From Vitellaria paradoxa (lineage: Eukaryota > Streptophyta > Magnoliopsida > Ericales > Sapotaceae), in the NCBI GenBank assembly GCA_019916065.1, contig CM034240.1, positions 43,163,180-43,227,179 of the forward strand: a DNA stretch of 64,000 bases. The letters run 5' to 3'. The translations under genes were made by a program, and so were the position numbers. The notes under the pieces were generated by a model. It worked only from the letters and a program-made list of their open reading frames with translations, did not search any database and was not told the origin of the DNA. This document shows, piece after piece, positions 36,901 through 49,318 of this stretch; position 1 is the first letter of the stretch; each line of letters begins with the position of its first letter.

Positions 36901-37094
36901 GGATGCGTTTGTGCATCTTCCTTATCGTGAATGTGCACGTGGCATAAAATCTGAAAAGTTGTATCGATAGTGCGGCGCTGAAACGATGTCATTATTGCCA
37001 CAATCATGGTGCATTAATTACGCATACGGGTTAGGTGATGCAACCATCAGATTCTCCAGATTTCGCTCAGGAAATCAGGGGAATCGGGGGCCCC

Positions 37095-37700
37095 TGATAT
37101 AGGAGTTATACTTTTCCGATCGGGTTTATCTGACTGAGATAAGTACCCGACCAGGATCACCCGATTGGCACCAATCGGTCTTATCGACCGGAGTCATTCA
37201 CATGACCGAATCAACCCCCAATTGTAGTAGGATCCGTTCGTGGTACGAGGCTATCCTTGAATAACCTGACCAGCCGAGACACCTCGCTCTCCTCCCCGAA
37301 CAGGATCCTGCCAAAATGACGTCATATACCAAACATATAACGGCTTTCTGATATATCTCTTGATACTCGCTTATAAGGGTGTAGTCTAACCCTAATAGTT
37401 TGGGTAACTAACCAAAGAATGTACTCATTGAGATCTGCTAGTACAGTTGTTTTAACCTGATTAGAGGAAAACCCCAAATCGAGGTAACACAGGTATATCA
37501 CGCTGATGCATACTTCATCCTTATACATGTATATATATAAGCCTCCTCTCTCAAAAAAGGTAGACACAGGCAATATACTTTACTTGTTGTTACTCTCTAA
37601 AAATTTACTTTGCTAACTTAAGTATCGGAGGTTCCTTGTCATGCACCACACCGGTGTCAAGACAGTAATCCGGGTTCGGGTCGAATCGTTCGCAACACTC
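37095..37700 (+). mobile_element. solo or truncated Ty3/gypsy-like LTR
   Basis: The segment starts TGATATAGGAGTTATAC, is less AT-rich than its surroundings, has a TATA-like GTATATATATAAGCC at about 37528-37542 and then CTAACTTAAGTATCGGAGG, a motif I associate with the R/U5 region of Tat/Ogre-type gypsy LTRs. No internal element domain accompanies it. The right border and a TSD could not be fixed. A copy is at 60157-60780. Confidence 0.5.
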
Positions 37701-37724
37701 CCAGATCACTGTGTTATCAGAAGT

Positions 37725-38392
37725 GAAAGCTAAATTTTGAGATACCTAAAAGGATTCAAAGACTAGATGCATTTTACCCATTGAAAGAAGCCAACTTTTT
37801 CCATCTTTTCTTGTTTAATTTTTATTTTTTCTTCATTTCTTCAACAAAAATTTAGAAAGATAATTTGTGGGAGCTCTTTATCTCAAACTCAAAATTCCTC
37901 TTGTATTTCACATAAATCGCCAACACTTTTTATTTGCACCCTCGGTGCTATGACTTTTATTTTTTCACTGTAGAGCTGCCCAATAATTTTGGCATTCATT
38001 GTACACAAAACAATATAAGAAAAGCAACACCATATGTCCGTAGCAACTGAACTTGGAGTATTCATTAAAATAAAATTATATCTATATATATATAGGAGAG
38101 ACAATAAATTCCAAATTATACAATAAAAACTAGGCAAATTCAACTGACAATGTAAAAACGAAGAGGGCTCTCACCAAAAATTGAGTCAAAATAAGAATCA
38201 GACTAAACCCTCCGCCTATCACTGCTAGCAATTTCACGGTTTGAGCCTGTATTTTTAGCCCAAAATTAATCAGTGAGAAATTATAAAAACTTAATGATTT
38301 AGCCTCTATTTGTTTCAATGTAAAACTGTTTTTGAGGGAGAAAAAAATATTTAATTTTATTCGAGAAATTTTTTTTTAAATATATAAGTAAA
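37725..38392 (-). pseudogene. SWEET remnant: 3' flank fused to part of exon 4
   Basis: 37725-38125 matches the 3' flank of gene 1 (from about 9370). At about 38125 it jumps directly into exon 4. The minus strand of 38128-38246 encodes AQTVKLLAVIGGGFSLILIL and TQFLV, then falls out of frame. Exons 5 and 6 and the end of exon 4 are deleted. 38247-38392 matches intron 3, and no exon 3 follows because the palindrome begins. It is non-functional. Confidence 0.85.
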
Positions 38393-38598
38393 AATTTGGT
38401 TAGATTGTTTGTGTGCCAAGCAACCAATAGCAACTAATGGGCTAATCCTTCCTCTTATATATGTTATCTACCTCTGAATCCGCCAAGCAACCAACACTGG
38501 ATTTCAGGCAGATTCAGAGGTAGATAACATATATAAGAGGAAGGATTAGCCCATTAGTTGCTTTTGGTTGCTTGGCACACAAACAACCTAACCAAATT
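38393..38598. repeat. near-perfect palindrome of SWEET 3'-flank sequence (88-bp arms, 30-bp spacer)
   Basis: The left arm 38393-38480 is the reverse complement of the right arm 38511-38598 with two mismatches by eye. The right arm and spacer correspond to 9730-9848, the sequence just downstream of the SWEET gene 1 stop codon, with about ten differences per 88 bp. The second copy is at 61461-61666. Confidence 0.93.
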
Positions 38599-38600
38599 AT

Positions 38601-41022
38601 GTCACGCCCCGAAATCCATGACCGGGGACGTGGGAACGAAACCTAAAAATAAATATCAAAACATAAAAAATGTATCATATCAGAGCAAATGTTAATAAGT
38701 ATTAATCAATTTCTTGAATATTCAAAATAACTTTAAAATGCCCTAAAAATGGGCTACAAAACCATGCCACAAATATGGGCCCAAATCAAAACTCTATTAC
38801 ATTATAACTTAAATGTTGGAATGCAAACTAAAACAAATTATCTAGCTATAACAACCCAAGACGGTTAGTTAACCCATTGGTCCATCACAAGCATCAATTT
38901 CTGCATTACCAACTGTAGTAGGGGGTGAGCACTAAATTTCACGTGTGCTCAAAAAGTGTTTATAAAATTTAATTTCTTAACCTTGCAAAACTATTAACAC
39001 TAATTAATAAGAATAAAATTTAAAATCTTATAATTTTCAAAATATCCATATTCAATCATAACATTAAAATTATAAAGTTACTTAGCCATGATCCTGCAGT
39101 CTCATGCTAAAAATAAATCATATCACTTCATTCACATCACCACACATCAATATCATACTATAGGTCATATACTCTACAAGTTTAGTCTATGGGCTCAGAA
39201 CTAGACCCAAAATAAATCCCCAGGCCTAAGCCGTGGGTACAACTAGTCCCGCAGTCCTAGATGTACTCATCACATCCCCAAATCTCAGTCATGGGATACA
39301 ATTGGTCCCGCAGTCCCAAATATACTCATCACATCTCCAGACCTCAATCATGGGGTATAATTGGTACCGCAGTCCCAAATGTACTCATTTACCTTAGTAA
39401 GCAAACCGGTCCCGCAGTCTCGGTACTAAATATACGCTAGAATAAGTTGTATATACATTTCGTAAGTTTCTAACCTATTGGTTACGCTAACCACCCACGC
39501 AGGTTTTGGGACTTTCAACCATTGGGCTCTAAAACCCACTCTTTCTAGTACCCTTAATGACCCCAATAACCCAAAAATTAAATCTCAAGTAATTCCTTTT
39601 ATTAACAGCACAACATACACAAAAGTTCTCCCTAATTTGATTTTTTTTTTCTTCCTTTTACTTTATAAGTTTTATGAAGTGTAAATGTGTTTCGGGCCTA
39701 AGTTTCATGTTGCCCTTCCATAAAAATATTCTCATAAAAAATTTATCAAATAAATATCATGCAACCATATTCAGGAATATATATACAGCTAGCCTGGTAA
39801 ATAAAATTTTATATCAAGCATGTCATGACAATGAAGGATTCAAAACATAAATTTTGATAATTCATAAAAAAATAGAAAATGAAATATTTTATACTAATTC
39901 AAAAGCCTAAAATACTTATAATTAAGTCCAGTTTCATAAAAATAAAATTTAAAATTTATTTATAAAGCCATAAAATACAGATTTTAAAAATACTAACTAG
40001 GTATTTCTGTTAGAACCATACAGAACAACTCAGCTTCACGATTTTTATAAAATCCATTTTAAATCCAAAAATTTTGAAATTTTCACAGAAAGTTCATTCA
40101 TATATCTAATTTAACATATAAAAATTTCAAAAATTATATCAACTTTTATTTATACCTTTCATACCAAATATCTGACTGCTATCAGTACAGCAATGTAAAC
40201 CAAACAACCAAGTTTCAATATTTTTATAAAATAAATTATTACTCAAAAATTTATTAAAAAATTACTGTAGAATATATAACATATCTATTTTCATATATAA
40301 AATTTTTAGAAATTAATTTAATCTCTAGGTATCATTTTTATACCAAAAATCAAACTCCTATCAGCACAGCAATTTAAAACAAACAGTCAAATTTCACAAT
40401 TTTTATAAAATCTATTTTAACTCAAAAAAATATGAAATTTTTGATAGATACTAGTTTGGATATGTACTCCCATATATAAAAATATCAAAATTTAATTCGA
40501 CCTCTAAATATGAAATTCATATAAAAATAATGTGCTGATCCTAGTACAGAAATCTCAACCAATCAGTCAAGTTTGACTATTTTTAATAAATTCATTTAAA
40601 TTCTAAAAATTATAAAATTTTTACAAGAAACTCTTCTATATGTCTAATTTAACATATAAATTTTTCAAGAGTTAAATCGATCTCTAAGTATGACTTTTAT
40701 CGAAAAATAGTGTACCCGTTTTAGTGTGAAAGTTTCAGAATTTCACATAATCAAAAATCAATTCACAGAATAGATTTTTCATCTCTTGCACATATATACA
40801 CATGACATGATAAAAAAATTATATCAAATAAACACAATCCCACCTACCTCATTACACATGTAGACGATCGGTGTGTAAAGCAATCAACACCAACTCAAGT
40901 TAGCCTTAAACACGATCTGGTAATCGTCTTTAAAATAGCAATTATGCGTTTTTCGAAAATCTCTCTACAATCTTTACCAACGTACAACCGATAGCATGAT
41001 CTCACTCATACACCTATATGTG

Positions 41023-41069
<47 letters not shown>

Positions 41070-41270
41070 CTAGATAAGTATTTTCATTACACCAACATCC
41101 ATTAAATGCACTAATTAATACCACCACTAAATTAAATTAGTAATTAATAACTTGGTTAAATTAAATTAAGGCTAGATAAATTTTCAAATAATACCAAATT
41201 AACACAATTAAAATTCCTCAATAAAAATTAATTTAATTATACAACGAAAAAAAATTCAGAATATTACATT
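38601..41270. mobile_element. unclassified 2.7-kb repeat (TGTCACGCCCCGAAATCC ... ATATTACA), LTR-like ends
   Basis: It starts TGTCACGCCCCGAAATCC and ends ATATTACA, so the termini are TG...CA as for a long solo LTR. The interior has about 2.5 copies of a 60-bp repeat (GTCCCGCAGTCC...TACTCATCACATC) at about 39232-39395. It also has about four degenerate ~177-bp repeats at about 40015-40740, with anchors CAGCAATGTAAACC near 40190, CAGCAATTTAAAAC near 40367 and CAGAAATCTCAACC near 40545. No protein domain was found. A second copy starts at 61669 and runs off the window. Flanking ATTAT on both sides could be a TSD, but both flanks derive from SWEET 3' DNA, where that word is common. Confidence 0.6.
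41026..41067. repeat. AT microsatellite (about 21 repeats)
   Basis: An uninterrupted alternating A/T run, the longest of many in the window. Confidence 0.9.
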
Positions 41271-41440
41271 ATACCTATATATAGGAGAGACAACAAATTC
41301 CAAATTATACAACCAAAAACAAATTCAAAGGTAGATAACATATATAAAAGGAAGGATTAGCCTATTGGTTGTTTTTGGTTGCTTGACAAACAAACAACCT
41401 GACCAAATTATCAACAGAGCGACCGGAAATTGACTTAGCT

Positions 41441-43012
41441 CTAGGCTGCCACAGGGATTTCCATGTTTGGCTCGATCAAATTAAGATATCCGGCCATGGC
41501 TGTCCGCAATTCGGAGGCATTGCTGGACACACCATCGCGCTGAGCTTCACCATGTCGATCACTTGCTCTACTAATAACTCCGAAGACAAACCCCAGCACA
41601 CGTGGAACCTATTAGGGGAAAAAAAGGGATAAAAAACTTAATTAGTATAGCTTTCACGGGAAAGCAAAACCCTGGGAAAGAGAGTTAAGAGTTAGTTTGG
41701 TTTAATCTCAACATACAGCTATGTTAAGGTCTTTTATTAGGAGGCCATAGAAGAACCACATGACCGTGTTAAGTACGAGGGAAAGAGACAAGGAAAATGG
41801 CATGAGGAAAACTATATACGAAAGTAACAAAACAATCATATAAATTTGCTTAATATATTTAATTAATTACCACAATGAAGAGAGAGGCAACAAACGAGCT
41901 CACGGAAAAAACTAGGCAAATCCAACTGACAATGTGAACACGAAGAGGCGCTTTCATCACAAATTGAGTTAAAATAAGAATCAGACCAAATCCTCCGCCC
42001 ATCACAGCTAGTAATTTTATGGTCTGAGCCTGCATTTTTAGGCCAAAATTAATCAGTGAGAAATTTTAAAAACTTAATGATTTAGCCTCTATTTGTTTTA
42101 ATGTAAACTGTTTTTGAGGGAGATAATATTTACTTTCATTCGGGAAAATATTTTTTTAAATATATAAGCAAAAATATTTTCCGTAAAGATAATTTTTGGA
42201 GCCTTGATGTTAATTATATTCTGACCTTTTTGGGTGCATAGAAGAGGTAAATGCCTATGTAAATGGTCTCTATGACGCAGCCAAAGGAGTTGATAGTGAT
42301 AAGAAGGGTGGCATTGGTCTTGAGAAATGCGTAGTACATCAACAGCATGGCCCTGAGCAAGGCAACCACGTAGGGAAATGACTGGAACCCTTCAGTGGAT
42401 TTCTTCTTGTATATTTGGTAAAATGTTGGCCTGTAATTAATGTTAACAAAAAAAAAAAAAAAAATAGTGTTACTTTGAGTAGCCCAAAACTCGGTTTAAT
42501 TAACCTAGTTAAATTAGCTCAATAGAAGAGCGAAGAACAAATTAAGCCGTGCTTACAGTGGGGAAAGGAACACGAAGAATGAGATAACGTTGCCTGCAGT
42601 ATTACCAAAAAGAGCACAAATCATTAGATGATCATCATATGATTCATATATATATATATATATATGTATATGTATACTCAAATATATATAATTCGGGGAG
42701 AAGATTAAATAAAATAGTCAACAAAGTGCATGGTTTTAGTTGCCACGATGCATTAATTAATTATATCTTTCATTACTTTCCCTACTTAAAACAGGTTGAG
42801 CCAAGAAATGGAGATCATATATTATATATGTGCTACTTTTTGAGAGAAATAATTAATTCATTATCATATGAGGCTCTAAAACAGTGCCGAAACAAACACT
42901 GTTGGAGGAGGCGGAGCGGGAAGAAGAAAAGGAAGAATAAGACATATATATGTATATATATACCTAGAAGACCAAATGCAAAAGCCAAATTGTGACCAGA
43001 GACACCAGCCAT
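41441..43012 (-). pseudogene. SWEET pseudogene, unit 2 copy of gene 1
   Basis: Exons 1-4 are structurally intact: 42964-43012, 42557-42593, 42226-42430, 41871-42029. Exon 5 (41717 to about 41805) has lost its first 31 nt and its splice acceptor to a ~190-bp deletion. Exon 6 (41441-41608) is 132 nt shorter than in gene 1 and shifts frame internally. Family residues are also changed: Pro-Asn of the last helix reads Pro-Arg (VPRVLGF) and APLFIV in exon 4 reads ASLFIV. The TATA region and leader are conserved, so the locus may still be transcribed, giving a product limited to about bundle 1 and the first part of bundle 2. A functional transporter is very unlikely. Confidence 0.9.
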
Positions 43013-43156
43013 CTCTCTTGCTCGCTTGCTCACAAAAAAAGTATATATACTCTCTTTCTCTAGCAACACTCACTTTGACAAAGTGAAGTTCTAAAATGAA
43101 GCGCTTGCTAGTTAAGTTCTCTCACACAAGCATGTCAACAAGAGTTGTGAGGCCTC

Positions 43157-43164
43157 TTTATATA
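43157..43164 (-). promoter_or_regulatory. TATA box retained by the SWEET pseudogene
   Basis: Minus-strand TATATAAA in the same context as 11918-11925, about 145 bp upstream of the pseudogene ATG. Confidence 0.5.
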
Positions 43165-43285
43165 GAGTAGAGTTAATGGGCTGCACTTTGTTTCTTGGGT
43201 GCTATGGAGGGCCAATGTAACAGTATAAGGGAGTGTTTGGAGGCATAAATTCTTGAGTGAAGTTCTTGGGTGTTATGAGAGCATT

Positions 43286-43629
43286 TGGAGGCATAATTTT
43301 TTAGGAATTTTTGATATTATTTTGTCAAAAGTTGATAGTTATAATTTTTGGTGTATTTGGTAAAATAAATAGTAATTTTAAATAATTTTTAACAATTTTT
43401 TACAATTTTTGAGTGTTTAGTAAAATTTTTGGTAACATTTGGCATTTTTTAGCTATTATTGACAATTTTTAGTATCTTTCAATAATTTTTAGTAATTTTC
43501 TGTAATTTTTGAGTTAAGAAATTACTACAGCAAAACAAAAAAAAATGATAAAAATTAGTAATTTGCCAAACACGTTAAAATAAAAAATTAATAATTTTTT
43601 ACTAAAAATTTCACCACCAAATACCTCCT
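43286..43629. mobile_element. AT-rich MITE-like foldback element, unit 2 copy
   Basis: Duplicate of 11958-12300 with the same end sequences. Confidence 0.4.
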
Positions 43630-44180
43630 AAATAATAATGGCGTGTTTTGGAATCTCACTTTGTTATTTTATTAAAGATGAAAACCCTTTGCGGCCCATA
43701 TTGAAATCGTGTCAACTTTTTCTTCAGTTGCTTTTTAAACTGCCCATCAAGTCCGCTCCCTGCAAAAAATACAGGTTTGGTGGTAAAACAATTAATCTAT
43801 TTTATCACTGGAAGCAAAATTTTGTTTAATGATATTATGCTGTCATCACAAAGTTATCAATTCTTTTTAGTGCTATGCTATTATCAACTCTTTTTAGTGC
43901 TACGCTATTTTTTGCGCGATATTATTAAAGGAGACCGCTTTTTCACATATTGAAACTATGTCGACTTTTTCCTTCCTTTTTTTTTGTTTAAATGTTATGT
44001 ATATAATTCTTAAACTACCCACTAAATCTACTCTCCACAAGAAATTCTGGTTTAATGATAGAACAATTCATCTATTTAATTAGTAAAAGTAAAATTTATT
44101 TATTGATACTATGTTGTCATAACAAAGTTGGGTGTGTTTGGTGTACCAAACTTTAGTGAAAAAATCTAAAAATCTCCCGA

Positions 44181-45560
44181 AAATTTTTAGGGTAAAGTAC
44201 AAAAAATACCCCTACAGTTTACTTTCGGTATCACTTTGATCCCACACGTTTCAATTGCAATAGTCAAATCCATATACTTTCAGTCAAGTATCAATTCGGT
44301 CCTTCTGTTAATTGACCATTAGAAACAATCGTTAGATTGAGGATAAAATGGTAATTTCATCTATAGTTTACCCTCAGGGTCACTTTAGTCCCTCACGTTT
44401 TCAATTATAACAATTGAATCCCTACACTTTCGATATATATTTAAAATATATTTTATTAAATTATTTTTAATAAATAATATATTTTATTAAATTATATAAC
44501 ATATTTTAATTTGAAATATATCTTATTAAATTATTTTTAATAAATAAAATATTTAAATTTTATTTAACATATTTTTTTATTGAATTAAGTTTCATAAATA
44601 ATATGATTAAGTTAATAATATAATTAAAATAATATTTAATATAGTTTAATTAATATGAAATATATTTTATTAAATTTGAATAATTTTTAAATAAAATTAA
44701 ATATTTTATTAAAAATTAATTTATGTAAATAAAATTGCATCTGTAAACGCAGTTTCAATTTTTATTTTAGAAAAAAATAATAACAAAAAATGAAATCAGA
44801 AAATAAAAAATTAAACAAAATAAAAAATAATAATGTTATCAAACGGCCTTAGAATCACTATTTTCTAAATTTTCTATTTCTACAGTTTTCTTTTTATATA
44901 TAATTTTGTATATATATTTAATTCGAGAGTATATATTTATATATATGACTTTTTTAATTCTATTCTATTAATTATAACAACTATTAGTGAAACCACCAAA
45001 TCACCCTTTAATAAAATTTTTAATTTTATTAAGAAAATTAAGTGAATTTAATAAAATATATTTCATATTAATTAAAATAAATTAAGTATTATTTTAATTA
45101 TATTATTAATTTAATCATATTATTTTTGAAAAATAATTTAATTCAATAAACATAGAATATCTTAAATATAATTTAAATATTTTATTGATTAAAAATAATT
45201 TAATAAGATATATTTCAAATTAAAATATGTTATATAATTTAATAAAATATATTTTAGAATATATTATTTATTAAAAATAATTTAATAAAATATATTTCTA
45301 ATATATGCTGAAAGCGTAGATATTCAATTGTTATAATTGAAAACGTGAGGGACTAAAGTGACACCGAGGGTAAACTATAAATGGAATTACCATTTTATCC
45401 TCAGTCTAACGGTTGTTTCTAACAATCAACTAACGGAAGGACCGAATTGATACTTGACCGAAAGTGTAAGGATTTGACTATTGCAATTGAAACGTGTGGG
45501 ACTAAAGTAATACTGAGGGTAAACTGTAAGGGTATTTTTTGTACTTTATCCAAATTTTTA
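44181..45560. mobile_element. long-TIR foldback element (MULE-like) with 9-bp TSD
   Basis: The element 44190-45551 (1362 bp) begins GGGTAAAGTACAAAAAATACC and ends GGGTATTTTTTGTACTTTATCC as its inverted counterpart. About 250 bp at each end are inverted repeats of one another (e.g. CCTCACGTTTTCAATTATAA and its complement near 45330). The 9-mer AAATTTTTA flanks it (44181-44189 and 45552-45560). The interior is extremely AT-rich with no transposase. Long TIRs plus 9-bp TSD point to a non-autonomous Mutator-like element. Confidence 0.88.
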
Positions 45561-47575
45561 TTATATTTTTACATGTTCTTATATTCTCAAAGTACGAAAA
45601 AAGTTCAATACCTTTTAAAAAAAAGCCGATAACTGAAAATCAGTTAATCAAATAATAAAAATTTGTTGACCATTATCGCCATGAACTTCCAAATTATCAA
45701 ATAACACCTACTTTGATTATTTTTTCTGGGGTTGCAAAAACCATTCTGACGAATTGCAAAAACTGTTCCGATGAATTTGTACAATCAATTTTTATCCAAA
45801 TGAATTGTAGAAATCGTTTTCGAGTTCGGTTTGGTTTGCAAAATAGTTATGACTGACACAAAATTTTGAATCCGTCTAAACAAAAATCTAATCTGTCAGA
45901 GCAGGAATCCTATTGTTTATCTCCAAAAATACGATTTGAGATGTATACGCCAAATATAAAAAATTTCTCTAAACCACATTTTATCTCACTTTTTATTACT
46001 CGAAACACACCCATTATCAGTAAAACTACAACGTTAAAAATATATGGTGATACTAATTAAATTTTGTTAAATATTTTAATATGGTTAGCGACCAACTAAT
46101 TCATTACTAAAATAATATTAAAAAATTTAGTGATAAAATATAATTTATCACTCTAGTACTGTCATTAATTTAGTGATAAACTAATATTTTCTGTCACAAA
46201 CCCATTATGATAAACATGTGATAGTAATATTAAATCACTAAAAATATCTTTGTAAGTGCTACAATTTTACATTTTTCGTCGCTATGATCATCATTTGTCA
46301 CAGCAGTATCTACTAATTAAAATGGTTATTCGATTTTTTATGGCCTTTTTGGAGGACTAATTTTCAGCATAAATCTATTAACTTTTAGGATTTGGGTGTT
46401 TAACAAAATACCAAAATTTTTTTTCTGCTCAGCAATAATAATTTACTCAATTCAAAAGTTACTAAAATTTTTATCAAATATACAAAAAATTATCAAAAAT
46501 TATTAAAATTGTTAAAAGTTACTAAAAGTTTTATCAAATACCTAAAAGTTACAAAAAGTTACTAAAAATCACTATTTTCTTTTATCAAACATACAAAAAA
46601 TTTCACCTAACAAGTTTTGGCTAAAAAATACCAAAAATTACTAAAAATTAGACTCCAAATAGTTCATAGTCAGATCCTAATTAGCATGCCTTGTGTGTGT
46701 CCCAACAATTAATGCTACTAATTAGTTTATTTACAGAAATAACTCAATCATTATAAAAATGATTTGAAATATGTGCATTTATTGTTTTAAAAAAATACAC
46801 TAAAATACTCTACTACTATACAGTGTCATTATTATATTATTATATATAGTTTTAAATTTTATATAAAACTTCCGAAGAAAATAATAAAAAAAGAAAAACT
46901 AATATTATTAAATATGTTGAGGTAATTTTGTATCTCTTTTTTGTTTTTTCGTTTTTCTTTTTCTTGAATCTATCACCGACTTGCTTTCCTCAATACTTTA
47001 CAGTTGTTAAAAGAGTTTTTGACCTTTCATCACTGGCCAAAAAAATCTTTCATTTTTGGGCGTTTCAATCAAACGATAAGAAGGCCTCCGAACACAGGCC
47101 CAAAAATCCCCAGGGCCCACTAGCCCCTTTTGAATTGGAACCCACCAATCCAATTGGTTTAAGGTTTTCAACTCATCATTTCTTTTTTGGGAAGGGTTGG
47201 ATTCCTCCACCTGTGATCCGAGATTGTGATCCTACTCAGCATGGTACCAATCCAGCACAGATCGTCCCACCAATCAGGTTGTGACAAATCAGATCAATAA
47301 TGCAGTTGGACCCGCACCTCCGTGGGGGTCCTGCAACCCCAATTAAGTGACCAACCATTTAATCCAAAGGCTTTTTGGTTAGACGTCATGCAACTCATAA
47401 ATGTTTCCTAAGCTATTATTATGGTGGGAAATATATATGTATATATACACGCGTCATATACATGGCTGGTGACCTGGGAAAACATCATTGGCAGTAAGGC
47501 TATGTAGGGTTGGGCTTCAATGTAGATCAGCCCAACATCTTGTCTTTAGGTACTTCTAGATGATATCCATGATCA

Positions 47576-47614
<39 letters not shown>

Positions 47615-49057
47615 CTTTCTCTCTTCCCCTTCAATTATATATGTAAAATCCCAATTGAAAGATGGCCATTATCTTGTTAGCTTATTTTGGCTAATGAACA
47701 ATCAAGTGTAACTAACATGCTTTTCCCGCTTAAAAGTGAAATACAATCGATCGGTCATTCCATTTTAGTAAATAACGCTGTGCAACATAAGAAAAGTTTT
47801 TGATAATTACATGTCGGTTTATTTTAATTACTCTACGAATTAAATAATAAAAGTTGATTAGAATATTTTTTTTTTTATATAAAATCGATCTGACTTGATT
47901 AGAATCACTAAATAATAATAATAGCATGTGAGGTCTCCTAATTGTATTTGGGTGATTTTAGTTTGAGACAATAAGATCAAAATTATTGGATTAAAATCTA
48001 ATAATTCAGATATATTCGTGTATTTTTAATACAAAAAAATATAAACGTGTTTACATAGTTGGATTTTAATTTAATAGCTCCGACATCACATCTTATATGA
48101 ATTATTAGATTTTCATCCAAGTATTCTTAATCTTATAGCAACCGAGCTGTCAGTCTCGATCCCCCTTTTCCCCCCATCAGCCACTAGGCTACACCCCACT
48201 GTTAACACAACCCTAAACCATAACACTGGACTAATCAATTGTAACAGACCTCACTGTTAACTCAACCCTAAACCTTAACACTGGACTAATAAATTGTAGC
48301 AGGTCTGGAAGTCTCAATCTCACCTTGTGATGATGTGCATGAATCGTGGGACCTAGCTAACACTCAACTATTTCTCTTATCATTGCACAGTTATGGCTCT
48401 TCCTATATACACGTATACGTTAACTTTTTCTCGGGGAAAATTCCAAAAAGCAGATGAATTATTGGATTCGAAATTCCATTATAGTGTAAATTAACTTCAA
48501 ATTCAAAGTACATGAATTTTTTTTTTCCATCCTAATTAAATGAATTTTTTTTTTCCATCCGAATTACATTTTGTGCAGAACGCAGTTGCCTTTGGAGTAA
48601 TTAAAAATTCTTGTGTTTAGAATTTTATATTTTATTTCATTAAAATAAAATTTTTAATTCAAAAATTCATTTGTTTTTTTTTTATTTTCTATTTTTTTAA
48701 CATGTGAAAAATGAAATAACTATAGCCACATAGCTTGGAATCATATATATATATATATATATTAAAGGTTTTTTTTGGGGGGGGGGGGTCGGGGACCTTG
48801 GGGTGGAAAGACTTTATAATCCACTAACCCAACTCTTTAAATCCCATGCAAATTGGCAAGGAGATAGACGTCCGGTGGAGCCACAAAAGGCTTCATGCTA
48901 CATTGCACGTAAATCATGTGACGTGGCAGCGAAACAAAAAGAATTAAAACAAAGGTTCCATCAGCCTGTTTTCCCAAAAACGACAGGAACGTCACTAACA
49001 GTTCACGATCGAGGATGGAAACCAAGATCATGCGTGGGCTTAGTGAACAGTCAATTA

Positions 49058-49317
49058 ATTCCATTTTAGTAAATAACGCTGGGCAACATAAGAAAAGTTT
49101 TTGATAATTACATGTCGGTTTATTTTAATTACTCTACGAATTAAATAATAAAAGTTGATTAGAACACTTTTTTTTGATATAAAATCGATCTGACTTGATT
49201 AGAATCACTAAATAATAATAATAGCATGTGAGGTCTCCTAATTGTATTTGGGTGATTTTAGTTTGAGACAATAAGATCAAAATTATTGGATTAAAATCTA
49301 ATAATTCAGATATATTC
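49058..49317. repeat. templated 257-bp copy of 47759-48014 at the unit 2 deletion junction
   Basis: CCATTTTAGTAAATAACGCT through AATTCAGATATATTC repeats the sequence at 47759-48014. It sits between sequence equivalent to 16700 and sequence equivalent to 28508. Both borders fall in short shared words (ATTCC on the left, TTC on the right). Confidence 0.88.
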
Positions 49318-49318
49318 A

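Larger units (their letters stand above)
30602..37090. other. intergenic region downstream of SWEET gene 2
   Basis: No gene is supported. It contains the empty insertion site AAATAACAT (32543-32551) of the 146-bp-array element, a GC-richer non-coding block at about 32730-33260 (GAGGCCCGGCCGTGCC), a SINE at 34572-34806 and a 5'-UTR-like block at about 36540-36900. Everything is repeated at 51.4-60.1 kb with a few percent divergence, and no frame is preserved better than the surrounding DNA. Confidence 0.55.
43165..49060. other. unit 2 copy of the SWEET gene 1 upstream region
   Basis: Colinear with 11926-16700 with a few percent divergence. Differences are a ~60-bp insertion near 43180-43260, the complete long-TIR element at 44190-45551, a longer CT microsatellite (about 47576-47622) and loss of the tRNA-Gln segment near 48960. 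No gene is supported. Confidence 0.75.

Noticed and set aside
38601..41270. ATTAT on both sides as a true target-site duplication
   Set aside because: The two flanks come from different positions of the SWEET 3' region and ATTAT is frequent there, so the match may be chance.
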